Shown: positions 8,003-17,075, counted from the first letter of the stretch. The stretch: DNA of 64,000 nt from Diaminobutyricimonas sp. LJ205 (GCF_009755725.1 NZ_CP046619.1:186001-250000); one strand, 5' to 3'. Notes: generated by a model from the letters alone, not told the origin. Program-made: numbers and translations.

Positions 8003-8764
8003 TCAGCGGGCGGATCGAATGGTGTCGGCGATGACCTGCGCGGTGCGGACGACCTGCGGCGCGAGCGTGTCCTCGTCGACCCGCTCGAGGTGCGTGACCA
8101 CACCCACCGCGGCTGGCGGCAGGCCCTCGATCGGTGGCAGCGCCGCGGCGATCGACACGTTGCCCAGCGTCATCTCCTGCCGGGTGACCGCGTAGCCGCG
8201 CTCGCGGGCGGCCTCGATATCGGCCAGCAGATGCTCGTGCGAGGTGATCGAGAAGGTGGTGTCGCGTTCCAGCTCGACGGCGGCGTAACCGGCGAACCAG
8301 GTGTCGTCCCGGGTGGTCAACAGCGCCTTACCGACGCCGGTGGTGTGCAGCGGATGCCGCCCGCCGACGCGGCTCAGCAGCCGGATCGCGCGCGGGCCGG
8401 TGATCCGCTCGAGGTAAAGCGTCTCGTAGCCGTCGAGCACCGCGAGGTGCACGTTCTCACCGGTGGCGTCGTACAGGCTCATCAGGTGCGGCATCGCCAG
8501 GTTGCGCAGGCGCAGGCTCACCGGGGCCAGTTCGCCGAGTTCCCACAACGCGGTGCCGATCGTGTAGCGGCCGTCGGGGGTGCGGCTAAGGGCGCCCTGC
8601 TCTGCAAGGTCGGTGGCCATCCGGTGCGCGGTAGACAGCGGAAGCCCAGCCCGCTGCGCGAGTTCGGCGACGGTCAACCTGTCATGGTCGGCGTCGAACG
8701 CCCGGAGCATCCGCATTGCCCTGGCGAGCACTGACTCGCCCGGGGTCTGGATGCGTCCGGCCAT
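8003..8764 (-). CDS. IclR-family transcriptional regulator
   Basis: A 253-residue IclR regulator with an N-terminal winged helix (LTVAELAQRAGLPLSTAHRM, about residues 35-55) and a C-terminal effector domain. It lies upstream of pcaHGBDC on the same strand and differs clearly from the PcaR-like protein at 507-1274. It may control the pcaH promoter or respond to another aromatic acid; the sequence alone does not say which. A TAGCGT box six bases before the ATG indicates its own leaderless promoter. It is one of three IclR genes within 14 kb. Confidence 0.85.
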   Translation of the reverse strand: MAGRIQTPGESVLARAMRMLRAFDADHDRLTVAELAQRAGLPLSTAHRMATDLAEQGALSRTPDGRYTIGTALWELGELAPVSLRLRNLAMPHLMSLYDATGENVHLAVLDGYETLYLERITGPRAIRLLSRVGGRHPLHTTGVGKALLTTRDDTWFAGYAAVELERDTTFSITSHEHLLADIEAARERGYAVTRQEMTLGNVSIAAALPPIEGLPPAAVGVVTHLERVDEDTLAPQVVRTAQVIADTIRSAR

Positions 8765-8806
8765 GTCCTCACGCTAGTGGCGGCGCTCGCCGGGCGGAAA
8801 ACGTGG

Positions 8807-9667
8807 CTACTTGAGCAGCCGGGACAGCACCCGGTCGGCCAGCGGCTTGCCGCCGGTCTGGCAGGTGGGGCAGTACTGGAAGGTGGAGTCGTGGAAGATC
8901 ACCGAGCGGACGGTGTCGCCGCAGACCGGGCAGGCCTCGCCGTCGCGGCCGTGCACCTGCATGTGCGTGCGCTTGGAGTCCTTGAGCTGGTCGGGACGGC
9001 GACCGGATGCCTCGGCCATTGCCTCGGCGAGGGTGTCACGCAGCGCGCGGTAGAGCCGCTCCACCTCGTCGGGTTTCAGCTTGGCGGCCAGCGCATACGG
9101 CGACATGCGGGCGTTGTGCAGGATCTCGTCGGAGTAGGCGTTGCCCACCCCGGCGAACACCGACTGGTCGCGCAGCAGTCCCTTGACCTGGGTGCGCCGG
9201 CCGTCCAGGATCGCGGCGAAGTCCTCGAGCGTGAAACCGTCGGCGGTGGGATCCGGGCCGAGGCGGGCGATGCCGGGCACGTCGGCCAGGTCGCGGACGA
9301 CGTAGACGGCAAGGGACTTCTTCGAGCCGGCCTCGGTGAGGTCGAATCCGGCGCCGCTGTCGAGGCGCACGCGCAGCGCGATCGGCGACTTGTTCGGCTT
9401 GATCACCGTGTTCGGCAGTTCGTCTGACCAGCGCAGCCAGCCGGCCCGGGCGAGGTGGAAGACCAGGTGCAGCCCGCCCAGATCGAGGTCGATGAATTTG
9501 CCGTGCCGGGCCGCGGCGTCGATCGAGCGCCCGGCGAGATCGCTCAGCGGAGGATCGAACGTCTTCAGCGCCGAGATCGCCGCGACGGTTGCCGTCGTCA
9601 CGGCATGGCCGACCGCGTGCTCACGGAGGAATCCAACGAGCGCGTCCACCTCGGGCAGCTCAGGCAC
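8807..9667 (-). CDS. Formamidopyrimidine/endonuclease VIII-family DNA glycosylase
   Basis: A 286-residue Fpg/Nei-type base-excision repair enzyme. The N terminus PELPEV supplies the catalytic proline (after methionine removal) and glutamate. The C-terminal zinc finger has cysteines at 246, 249, 266 and 269 (CPVC-x16-CPTC), followed by the conserved QTGGKP. Residues 195-235 hold the helix-two-turn-helix segment. The start is a GTG at 9667. Sequence features fit the actinobacterial Nei-like branch at least as well as MutM, so I leave the symbol blank. It has no functional link to the pca genes around it. Confidence 0.88.
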   Translation of the reverse strand: MPELPEVDALVGFLREHAVGHAVTTATVAAISALKTFDPPLSDLAGRSIDAAARHGKFIDLDLGGLHLVFHLARAGWLRWSDELPNTVIKPNKSPIALRVRLDSGAGFDLTEAGSKKSLAVYVVRDLADVPGIARLGPDPTADGFTLEDFAAILDGRRTQVKGLLRDQSVFAGVGNAYSDEILHNARMSPYALAAKLKPDEVERLYRALRDTLAEAMAEASGRRPDQLKDSKRTHMQVHGRDGEACPVCGDTVRSVIFHDSTFQYCPTCQTGGKPLADRVLSRLLK

Positions 9668-9758
9668 GCGATCATCGTCTCATCCGCGGCCGACATTCGC
9701 TCGGGTCGCCCGATCGCCGAGTGCTGAGTGTGTCGCGTGCGGTGGCTATCGTGGAGCA

Positions 9759-10682
9759 GTGAATTCGCCGCGTCTCGCCGCCTGGTCGTTGGTTGCGGTC
9801 GCAGCGGTGTGGGGTGCCGCGTTCGTCATCATGAAGCCGGCGATCGAACAGCAGCCGTTCTTCGATTTCCTTGCGCTCCGGTTCACGATTGCCGCCGTGA
9901 TCATGCTCGTGGTCAGACCCCGCGTGCTGGTCGCCCTGCAGCCTCGAACGCTCGCGATGGGCGGGTCGCTCGGGGTTGTCCTGGGACTCGCCTACATCAC
10001 GCAGACCATCGCCCTGGAGCTGACTACCGCGGCGATCACCGGGTTCCTGACCGGCGTGTACGTCGTGCTCACCCCGGTTCTCGGCTGGCTGTTCTTCCGC
10101 CAGCGGATCGGCGCGAAAGTGGCCATCGGGTCGGTGCTCGCCCTGGTCGGTCTCGGCTTCATCTCCATCACCGGCCTGAGTATCGAGATCGGGCAGGTCT
10201 GGGGCATCGTCTGCGCGGTGCTCTTCGCGCTGCACATCGTCGGCCTGGGACGGTTCAGCCCCACGATCGACAGCTACGCCCTCACCTTCGTGCAACTGTG
10301 TGCGGTCGCCGTGGTCTGCTGGATCGGGGCGCTCCCGGACGGCTTCCAGGGACCGCCGAATCCGGATGTCTGGATCGCGGTGCTGTTCACTGCGGTGTTC
10401 GCGACCGTGTTCGCATTCTTCGTGCAGACCTGGGCGCAGGCGAAGCTGGACGCATCCCGGGTCGCGATCATCCTCACTCTCGAGGTCGTCTTCACTGCCG
10501 CGATCTCGGTGGGCGTCGGGCAGGAGGTCCTTGCCATCAAGACCGTCATCGGCGGCGCGTTGATGATCGTGGCCATGCTCATTGTCGAGTGGCCGAGCCG
10601 CGGACGCCGGGCACGCATCGCCGGCACGGGCCGGCCCGGTGACGGCGACGAAGTGGTTCCCCTGGAACCGCTGCCGCACTGA
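9759..10682 (+). CDS. DMT-superfamily (EamA) transporter
   Basis: A 307-residue membrane protein with about ten hydrophobic helices arranged as two EamA repeats (first about residues 5-135, second about 145-285). The first repeat starts with the typical WGAAFVIMKPAIEQ. Members export or import small metabolites, often amino acids; the substrate cannot be read from sequence. The GTG start at 9759 follows a TATCGT box by six bases (9747-9752), a leaderless arrangement; the frame is open further upstream but overlaps the glycosylase gene. The hydrophilic tail of about 25 residues is arginine- and glycine-rich. Confidence 0.82.
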   Translation: MNSPRLAAWSLVAVAAVWGAAFVIMKPAIEQQPFFDFLALRFTIAAVIMLVVRPRVLVALQPRTLAMGGSLGVVLGLAYITQTIALELTTAAITGFLTGVYVVLTPVLGWLFFRQRIGAKVAIGSVLALVGLGFISITGLSIEIGQVWGIVCAVLFALHIVGLGRFSPTIDSYALTFVQLCAVAVVCWIGALPDGFQGPPNPDVWIAVLFTAVFATVFAFFVQTWAQAKLDASRVAIILTLEVVFTAAISVGVGQEVLAIKTVIGGALMIVAMLIVEWPSRGRRARIAGTGRPGDGDEVVPLEPLPH

Positions 10683-10737
10683 TCTCCCTGGTCGGGAGGT
10701 GGGTGGGTCGCGCCGAGAAGCCAACTAACTGACTCGT

Positions 10738-10791
10738 GAGCCTACGCAGATGGGGGTTATGCGGCCGCATAACCCCCATTTGTGCAGGCTC
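10738..10791. terminator. 54-base palindrome between convergent genes
   Basis: Arms 10738-10764 and 10765-10791 pair at 23 of 27 positions. The inner 15 bases of each arm (10750-10779) pair perfectly around GCGGCCGC. It lies between the convergent EamA gene and the gentisate operon and probably works as a two-way terminator. Confidence 0.65.
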
Positions 10792-10812
10792 GGCGAAGTG
10801 GAGTGGGGCGAC

Positions 10813-11547
10813 TCAGAGCCAGCGCGGCGGGTCGGGCACTTCGCCGGTGCTCGACTGCACGTCGCGGCTGCGGCCGGTGGCCCAGGCGGCGACCTGCGGC
10901 AGGCTGCCGCTGATCACGGTCGGCGCGGCCGAGTCCAGGTCGCCGTACTCACGGTCGGTGCCGTCGACGCGCAACACCAGGTCGGTGTCGGTGCCGCGGG
11001 TCTTCCAGGCGCCGGTGACGTCGTCGAGCAGGCGGGACAGCACCGATTCCGGGATGTCGGAGAGCCGGGCCCCGTTGCCGAGGTCCACTGCGTGGATCCA
11101 CACCTCGCGGGTGCGCATCCACACTGTCTCCGAGGCGGGCACGATCCGGCCCTGCGCGGTGCGGACCTCGTGGGTCCAGGCATCCTGGGGCGTGTCCCGC
11201 CATTCCACGTTCAGGTGGATCGCGGCGTGCTCGTACAGGTTTCGCAGGGCGATCGGATGCAGCGTGGCGCCGTACTCGATCTCATAGCCGCGAGCCTCGG
11301 TGGACTCGTACATAGGCGTCTCGACACCGGTGTTCGCCCACTCGATCAGCCGGGCGATCGCGCGTGCGTTGTAGCCGACGTGGGAGATCACGTGGGCGCG
11401 GGTCCAGCCGGGCAACAGCGACGGTTCGCCGAACTCGGCGTCGGGCAGTTCGTTCAGCTTGCGGCCGAAGAACGCTGTGCCGCGGCGCGCGACGAGCAGC
11501 GCATCAAGCAGCTCCGGATCGGTGGCGAGATCGTGACGGGCGACCAT
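10813..11547 (-). CDS. Mycothiol-dependent maleylpyruvate isomerase
   Basis: A 244-residue DinB-fold protein that isomerises maleylpyruvate, the gentisate ring-cleavage product, to fumarylpyruvate using mycothiol. The expected zinc triad is visible: H52 (TRAHVISH), E148 and H152 (REVWIHAVD), in the same spacing as the characterised corynebacterial enzyme. The C-terminal SCP2-like domain covers about residues 165-244. It follows fumarylpyruvate hydrolase with a 3-base gap and closes the gentisate operon. Mycothiol dependence is inferred from the family and the actinobacterial host. Confidence 0.92.
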   Translation of the reverse strand: MVARHDLATDPELLDALLVARRGTAFFGRKLNELPDAEFGEPSLLPGWTRAHVISHVGYNARAIARLIEWANTGVETPMYESTEARGYEIEYGATLHPIALRNLYEHAAIHLNVEWRDTPQDAWTHEVRTAQGRIVPASETVWMRTREVWIHAVDLGNGARLSDIPESVLSRLLDDVTGAWKTRGTDTDLVLRVDGTDREYGDLDSAAPTVISGSLPQVAAWATGRSRDVQSSTGEVPDPPRWL

Positions 11548-11550
11548 CGG

Positions 11551-12372
11551 TCAGGCCTTGACTGCCTTGTTCCGCAGCGTGCCCAGGCCCTCGATCGACA
11601 CCTCGACCACCTGGCCGTCGGTCAGATAGCGCTGCGGTTTGCGGGCGTGGCCGACACCACCGGGGGTGCCGGTGATGATGACATCGCCCGGGTTCAGCGT
11701 GACCATCGTCGACACGTACGACACCAGGAACGCCGGGTCGTGCACCAGGTCACCGGTGGATGCCTCCTGCATCACTTCACCATCGAGCACGGTGCGGATC
11801 GCGCCGCCCGGCGCCCACTCGTCAGTGGTGACCAGTGCCGGGCCGAGCGGGGTCGACTCCTCCCAGTTCTTGCCCTGCAGCCACTCGATCGTGCGGAACT
11901 GCCAGGTGCGCATCGACACGTCATTGGCGACGGTGTAGCCGGCGATGTAGTCGGCGGCCTCGGCTTCCGGGATCCGGCGACCGGAGCGGCCGACGATCAC
12001 ACCGAGCTCGGCTTCCCAGTCGATCGCGGAGTCCTCCTCGGGCAGCTCGATGTCATCGTTCGGGCCGGTCAGGGTCTCCGGGAACTTCGCGAACAGGGTC
12101 GGGTACTCGGGGAGCTCGCGGCCCATCTCGAGGATGTGGTTGCGGTAGTTCAGGCCGACGCAGATGATCTTGCCTGGGTTCGGCACGACCGGTGCCAGGT
12201 CCGCGGCATCCTTCTGGTGCAGCGGGCCGGATGCCGCGGCAGCGACCTCGCGCCAGTCCGGGTTCGCGAGCAGGGCTCCGACGTCGGCGACGCCATCAAC
12301 CTCGCGGTAGCCGTCCGCCGTCTCGACGGCGGCGGCGGTGCCGGTGGTGGTGCGCAGTGTGACAAGTCGCAT
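11551..12372 (-). CDS. Fumarylpyruvate hydrolase (FAH family)
   Basis: A 273-residue fumarylacetoacetate-hydrolase-family protein. It cleaves fumarylpyruvate to fumarate and pyruvate. The conserved VGLNYRNH segment (about residues 70-80) and the metal-binding acidic motif DWEAELGVIVG are intact. I use the ATG at 12372 (MRLVTLR), 7 bases after the stop of gentisate dioxygenase; an upstream ATG would overlap that gene by 59 bases and adds nothing conserved. Similar proteins act on fumarylacetoacetate or other diketo acids; the operon with gentisate dioxygenase and maleylpyruvate isomerase settles the substrate. Confidence 0.9.
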   Translation of the reverse strand: MRLVTLRTTTGTAAAVETADGYREVDGVADVGALLANPDWREVAAAASGPLHQKDAADLAPVVPNPGKIICVGLNYRNHILEMGRELPEYPTLFAKFPETLTGPNDDIELPEEDSAIDWEAELGVIVGRSGRRIPEAEAADYIAGYTVANDVSMRTWQFRTIEWLQGKNWEESTPLGPALVTTDEWAPGGAIRTVLDGEVMQEASTGDLVHDPAFLVSYVSTMVTLNPGDVIITGTPGGVGHARKPQRYLTDGQVVEVSIEGLGTLRNKAVKA

Positions 12373-12379
12373 TGGTGAA

Positions 12380-13462
12380 TCAGGCCCTTTCGATGAACGT
12401 GCGGTTGAAGTGGAGGCGTTCCACGATCGGCTGGTCACCGAAGCGGAACAGGTCGAACTGGGTCTCGGCCTGCAGCGACCACGGCGCCCACGACGGGACG
12501 ACGACCAGGTCGCCCTTCTCGAGGTTATTCACCACGCCGTCGATCACGATCGCGCCGCGACCCTCGAACACCTGGTACACGCTCGAGCCGACCTCGCGCA
12601 CAGTCTCGGTCGAGGCGCCCGCCCGCAACCGGTGGAACTCGGCACGGATGGTCGGCATGACATCGCCGCCGGTGGTGGGGTTGACGAAGCGCACGGCGGC
12701 GTGGCCCTGCGACACGGTCGCCGGCTGGCCCTCGTCCTCGAGCGCCAGCTGCTCGGTGAGAGCCCGGTCGGTGTGCTCCCAGCGGTAGGCGCCGATCGGT
12801 GAGCTGATGGTGTTGTCCAGACCCGATAGCGGACGCAGGCCGGGGTGGCCCCAGAGCCGCTCGCTGCGGGAGATGTTGGGCGTGGACTCGTCGGTGACCC
12901 GCTCGGTGCCGTACTCGAAGAACGCGGTGTCGGTGTAGTGCACGAACGGGATGTCGAGGCCGTCGATCCAGGCCATCGGCTGGTCGGTCTCGTTGTGGTG
13001 CCCGTGGAAGTTCCAGCCGGGGGTGAGCAGGAAGTCGCCGCGGCTCATCCGCACCGGATCGCCGTTCACGACCGTCCAGACACCTTCACCCTCGACCACG
13101 AATCGGAACGCATTCTGCGAGTGCCGGTGCTCCGGAGCGGTCTCGTGCCCGCCGAGATACTGGATCGCCGCCCACAGGGTCGGGGTCGCGTACGGCCGGC
13201 CACCGAGACCCGGGTTCGCCAGCGCGATCGCGCGCCGCTCACCGCCACGGCCGACCGGCACCAGGTCACCGGAGCGCTCGGCCAGCGGCAGCAGGGTGTT
13301 CCAGCGCCAGACGTGGGGAACCGCCTGCGGAGTCGGGTGCATCGGCATCAATTCGCCGATCTCGGTCCACAGCGGAATCAAGTTCTCGGAATCGAAGTCC
13401 TTGTACAGCTGTTCCAGCTGGGCTTCTTCTTCAGCCGTCGGGGCGGGGGCTGCGTTTTCCAT
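12380..13462 (-). CDS. Gentisate 1,2-dioxygenase
   Basis: A 360-residue bicupin that opens the gentisate ring to maleylpyruvate. The first cupin carries the iron-binding histidines H112 and H114 (PEHRHSQNAF) with a further histidine in NFHGHHN (153-156). The second cupin spans about residues 270-345 and lacks an equivalent HXH motif, as usual. The start ATG at 13462 follows AAGGAGGAG by a few bases, one of the strongest ribosome sites in the window; upstream in-frame codons belong to the spacer before the IclR gene. First gene of a three-gene gentisate operon. Confidence 0.93.
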   Translation of the reverse strand: MENAAPAPTAEEEAQLEQLYKDFDSENLIPLWTEIGELMPMHPTPQAVPHVWRWNTLLPLAERSGDLVPVGRGGERRAIALANPGLGGRPYATPTLWAAIQYLGGHETAPEHRHSQNAFRFVVEGEGVWTVVNGDPVRMSRGDFLLTPGWNFHGHHNETDQPMAWIDGLDIPFVHYTDTAFFEYGTERVTDESTPNISRSERLWGHPGLRPLSGLDNTISSPIGAYRWEHTDRALTEQLALEDEGQPATVSQGHAAVRFVNPTTGGDVMPTIRAEFHRLRAGASTETVREVGSSVYQVFEGRGAIVIDGVVNNLEKGDLVVVPSWAPWSLQAETQFDLFRFGDQPIVERLHFNRTFIERA

Positions 13463-13536
13463 GTCTCCTCCTTGAGCGCGGCGGTTGCCTCCCGCGAGCG
13501 TAGGACGGCGGCATCCGCCCGGCCCAACACTTTCTG

Positions 13537-14349
13537 TCACGCAGAATCTGGGATGTCCTCAATCCTGAAGTCTGCCAGATCGCGCTCGAGTCGGCCGCGG
13601 ACGGCGAACAGCACGCCCGGCATCCTGCTGCCGACCAGCGCCCGATAGCGGATGGCTGGCACCGCGATGCTCAACCCGGCGACCACCTCGCCTGCCCCGT
13701 TGCGGACGGCGACGCCGACCGCGCTGATGCCCTCCTCGGTGGACTCCGCGTTCGCGGCGAATCCGTTGCGGCGCACGCCCTCGAGCTCGGTGAGGAACGC
13801 GGCGAATTCCTGCTCGGGAATCGCGTCACCGCCGGCCTCAGCCTGCGGGCTGCGGAACAGTTGGTCGAGCACCGGCCGATCCAACTCGGCAAGCATGGCT
13901 TTGCCGGCCGAGGCGAAGCGTGCGGGCAGGATCGCGCCTTGCCGGTCGCCCACCCGCAGCACGTTGCCACCCTCGACCGTGGTGAGGAATCGGATGTGCG
14001 AGCCGGCTCGCACCACCAGGTTCGCCGATTCGCCCAGCTCGTGCGCGAGAGCCTCCAGGTGCGGCTGGGCGATTCGGCGCAGCCTCATCGTCCAGCCTGC
14101 CGTCAGCGGGCGTTCGCCAAGGGCGGGCCCGGGAAGGTACCGCCGGCGTTCGTCCTGCACGGCAAAACCGCGGTAGACGAGCATCGCCATCAGCCGATGT
14201 GCGGTCGACGGGGAGACACCGAGCTCGGCGGCGGCTTCGGTCAACCGCACTGCGCCAGCGTCGCGCAGCAGCTCGATCAGGTGAAGGGCGCTGTCGACCG
14301 CGCCCACCGCATAGGCGGGGCGCTTCCGCTGCGGCTGGGGTTTCTGCAT
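13537..14349 (-). CDS. IclR-family regulator of the gentisate/3-hydroxybenzoate genes
   Basis: A 270-residue IclR regulator with the N-terminal helix-turn-helix RLTEAAAELGVSPSTAHRLM (about residues 35-54) and an effector domain. It lies between the gentisate operon (same strand) and the divergent 3-hydroxybenzoate 6-hydroxylase gene, the classic position for a pathway regulator. A TAGAAT box six bases before the ATG (14361-14356) implies a leaderless transcript. The 94-base divergent gap holds CCAGAATTCTATGG, a partial palindrome over that promoter and a candidate autoregulatory site. Ligand is not known from sequence. Confidence 0.85.
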   Translation of the reverse strand: MQKPQPQRKRPAYAVGAVDSALHLIELLRDAGAVRLTEAAAELGVSPSTAHRLMAMLVYRGFAVQDERRRYLPGPALGERPLTAGWTMRLRRIAQPHLEALAHELGESANLVVRAGSHIRFLTTVEGGNVLRVGDRQGAILPARFASAGKAMLAELDRPVLDQLFRSPQAEAGGDAIPEQEFAAFLTELEGVRRNGFAANAESTEEGISAVGVAVRNGAGEVVAGLSIAVPAIRYRALVGSRMPGVLFAVRGRLERDLADFRIEDIPDSA

Positions 14350-14443
14350 CCCAGAATTCTATGGAGAAACCCTGGCGCCGCGGCGGAGAGTCGTCCTGCC
14401 CGCCGTGCACCCGGCGGGAACTCGACAACGAAGTGAGGACCAC

Positions 14444-15637
14444 ATGCCCGATGCAGCACAGAACCCCGATGTAGTCGTCGTCGGAGGCGGCATGGCCGGC
14501 CTCGCAGCGGCGCTGGGCCTGAGCCGCAACGGCGGCCGGGTCACGCTGCTCGAACAAGCGCCCGAGTTCGGCGAGGTAGGCGCCGGCCTGCAACTCGCGC
14601 CGAACGCCACCCGGCTGCTGAAGGAGTGGGGACTGCTCGACGAGGCCCTCGAGCGGGGTTTCCAGCCGAAGCACCTGGTCTTCCGCGACGCCATCACCGG
14701 TGAGGAACTCACTCGTCAGGAGCTGGGTGACGCCTACATCGAGCGGTACGGTGCGCCGTATCTCGTCATCCACCGCAGCGACCTGCACGGCATCCTGCTG
14801 CGCGCCTGCGAACGCGCTGGCATCGACCTGCGCACGGGCTCGCACGTGGCGTCGGTCGAGACGATCGACGGCGGAGCGCGGGTGACGCTCAGTTCTGGTG
14901 AGGTGATCGAGCCAGGAGCGGTGATCGGCGCCGACGGCTTGAAGTCGTCGCTTCGCGCGCAGGTCAGTGACGATGAGCCGGTCGGCTCGGCTTACGTCGC
15001 CTATCGCGGCACCGTCGACCGCGCGGGCAGCGGCCACGAGAACCTCGAGGACGTTGTCGTGTTCTTCGGGCCGGACTGCCACCTCGTGCAGTACCCGCTG
15101 CGCGGCGGCGCGCTGCTCAACACCGTCGCGGTGTTCAAGTCGAAGAGCTTCGAGTCCGGCATCGAACAGAGCCCCGGCCGTGAGGAGCTCGAAGAGGCTT
15201 ACGCCGACTGCATCCCCGAGGTGCGTAGCGCGATCGACAACCTCTGGCACGGCATCCGCTGGCCGATGTACGACCGCAACCCGATCCCGAACTGGGTGAA
15301 CGGCCGGCTGCTGCTGATCGGCGACGCGGCGCACCCGATGCTGCAGTACCTGGCGCAGGGCGCCTGCCAGGCACTCGAGGATGCCGCAGTCCTCGAGCAG
15401 GCGAGCGCTGGTGTGTTCGATGGTTCCGGCAGCTGGGATGACGCGTTCGCCCAGGTGCAGGAGGTGCGCACCGGACGCACCGCGCGGGTGCAGGCAACGG
15501 CCCGACAGTGGGGCGAGTCCTGGCATGTCGACGGCATCGCCCGCACGCTGCGCAACCTGCTGTTCAAGTCGAAGCGAGCCGATGACTACGGCTACACCGA
15601 CTGGCTGTGGGGCAAGGACGCCGCTGCTACTCGCTGA
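14444..15637 (+). CDS. 3-hydroxybenzoate 6-hydroxylase (FAD monooxygenase)
   Basis: A 397-residue class A flavoprotein hydroxylase that converts 3-hydroxybenzoate to gentisate with NADH and oxygen. It shows the FAD dinucleotide motif GGGMAGLAAALGLSRNGG near residue 12, the DG motif in IGADGLKSSLR and the GD motif in LLLIGDAAHPMLQYLAQG. Start ATG at 14444 has GAGGA just upstream. Related enzymes hydroxylate salicylate at the 1 or 5 position; co-location with gentisate genes favours 3-hydroxybenzoate (a salicylate 5-hydroxylase of this type is the main alternative). Its last 11 bases overlap the 3' end of menC on the other strand. Confidence 0.86.
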   Translation: MPDAAQNPDVVVVGGGMAGLAAALGLSRNGGRVTLLEQAPEFGEVGAGLQLAPNATRLLKEWGLLDEALERGFQPKHLVFRDAITGEELTRQELGDAYIERYGAPYLVIHRSDLHGILLRACERAGIDLRTGSHVASVETIDGGARVTLSSGEVIEPGAVIGADGLKSSLRAQVSDDEPVGSAYVAYRGTVDRAGSGHENLEDVVVFFGPDCHLVQYPLRGGALLNTVAVFKSKSFESGIEQSPGREELEEAYADCIPEVRSAIDNLWHGIRWPMYDRNPIPNWVNGRLLLIGDAAHPMLQYLAQGACQALEDAAVLEQASAGVFDGSGSWDDAFAQVQEVRTGRTARVQATARQWGESWHVDGIARTLRNLLFKSKRADDYGYTDWLWGKDAAATR

Positions 15638-16613
15638 GCAGCATGTAGCAACGCTCCAGCCGCTCCAGCCACCACTGGCGGCGGTCGGCGGATGCCGCGT
15701 ACTGATCGAGCAGCGCCGGGTCGACCTCGACCCGGCGCACCTCGATCGCGCCGGCTGACGGCAGCAGCGGGGCATCCGTCACGTCCGCGCTGAGCAGCGC
15801 CGCGGTGCCGAGCCCGCAGTCGAACTCGAGTTCGGGCACGGCCGCGGCCAGGTGCGCCCCCATCGAGAGACCGACCGAGGTGTCCAGGGCGCTGGAGACG
15901 ACGACCGGCAGCCCGGCCTCGGCCACGATTCGCAGGGCCGTGTGGACGCCGCCGAGGGGCTGAGCCTTGATCACGAGGAGGTCGGCCGCCTCGGCCCTGG
16001 CCACGGCCAGCGGGTCGGCGGCCTTGCGGACGCTCTCGTCGGCGGCGATCGGGATGCCCATATAGCGAACCCGGGAGCGGATGTCGGCGAGCTCGTCGAC
16101 GCTCGCGCACGGCTGTTCGACGTACTCCAGGTCGTACGGGGCGAGCGCGTGGATCGCATGCTCGGCCTCATCGACGTTCCAGCCGCCGTTCGCGTCGACG
16201 CGCACCCGACCCTCTGCGCCGAGGAACGCCCGCGCCGCTGCCACCCTGGCGACATCGTCGGCGAGCGTCTGTCCGCGCTCGGCGACCTTGACCTTCACGG
16301 TGCGACAGCCGGGGAAGCGGGCGAGCACGGTCGCTACCTCGCTTGCGTCGACTGCGGGCAGCGTCGCATTCACCGGGATCGACGTCCGGTGAAGAACCGG
16401 CGCCTCTTGCCACCCGAAGTCAATCGCGGCCGTCAGCCAAGTGGTCGCCTCGGCGTCGTCGTACTCGGGGAACGGCGAGAACTCGGTCCAGCCCTGCGGC
16501 CCCTCGATCAGCACGGCCTCACGTTCGGTGATGCCGCGGAACCGTGCCGCCATCGGCAGGGCGACGACGCGGGCGGTGGCGAGCAGTTCGGCGAGGGTCG
16601 GCGTCATCCCCAT
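15627..16613 (-). CDS. menC: o-Succinylbenzoate synthase
   Basis: An enolase-superfamily enzyme of 328 residues that dehydrates SHCHC to o-succinylbenzoate in menaquinone synthesis. The catalytic lysines are in VKVKVAER and VIKAQPLGG, and the magnesium ligands in VDANGGWN, EQPC and ADESV. The ATG at 16613 is used; one two codons later (16607) is equally possible. The 3' end overlaps the aromatic hydroxylase gene tail-to-tail by 11 bases, so the aromatic block abuts the men genes with no spare DNA. Confidence 0.92.
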   Translation of the reverse strand: MGMTPTLAELLATARVVALPMAARFRGITEREAVLIEGPQGWTEFSPFPEYDDAEATTWLTAAIDFGWQEAPVLHRTSIPVNATLPAVDASEVATVLARFPGCRTVKVKVAERGQTLADDVARVAAARAFLGAEGRVRVDANGGWNVDEAEHAIHALAPYDLEYVEQPCASVDELADIRSRVRYMGIPIAADESVRKAADPLAVARAEAADLLVIKAQPLGGVHTALRIVAEAGLPVVVSSALDTSVGLSMGAHLAAAVPELEFDCGLGTAALLSADVTDAPLLPSAGAIEVRRVEVDPALLDQYAASADRRQWWLERLERCYMLLSE

Positions 16614-16649
16614 AGTCTGCTATCCCTCGACCGCCAGTAGGGTGGCGGC

Positions 16650-17075
16650 ATGAGTCTTGAAACGCCGGGCGGGTTGCGATCCGCCGACGTGACGGAATTC
16701 ACGGCCGACCCGCTGGACCCGGCCGACCAATCGGAGTCGTCGGACCCGGCGGACGCGCGGCACGCTCCACCCGCGGACAGCGGCGGCCGCGGCATCCGGC
16801 CCTGGTTCGGCTGGGCGATGTTCGCGCTCGCCGTCGCCGCGCTCGCCGTCGACGTGGTGATCTACTCGGTCGGCGACTCTCAGCCGGTGCTCGGCTGGAC
16901 CCTGCTCTGGGTCGCGATCGGCCTGAGCGGTGTGGCCGCCGTCGGCGGTGCCGTCGCCCTGATCATGGGCTGGGGCCGAATCGGCGGGGGGATCGCTCTC
17001 GTGGTCGGTATCGCGGTCAATCCGGGAGTGTTCAGCGCCGCCATCAACGCGGCCACCTCGCTCACGCCTTACTAG
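16650..17075 (+). CDS. Hypothetical membrane protein with acidic N terminus
   Basis: A 141-residue protein I do not recognise. About 45 hydrophilic, Asp/Pro-rich residues are followed by three hydrophobic helices (about 53-72, 80-105, 110-130). A TAGGGT box six bases before the ATG fits a leaderless start. It sits between menC (divergent) and menB (10 bases downstream, same strand), which places it in or next to the menaquinone cluster, but a role there is only a positional inference. Confidence 0.7.
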   Translation: MSLETPGGLRSADVTEFTADPLDPADQSESSDPADARHAPPADSGGRGIRPWFGWAMFALAVAALAVDVVIYSVGDSQPVLGWTLLWVAIGLSGVAAVGGAVALIMGWGRIGGGIALVVGIAVNPGVFSAAINAATSLTPY

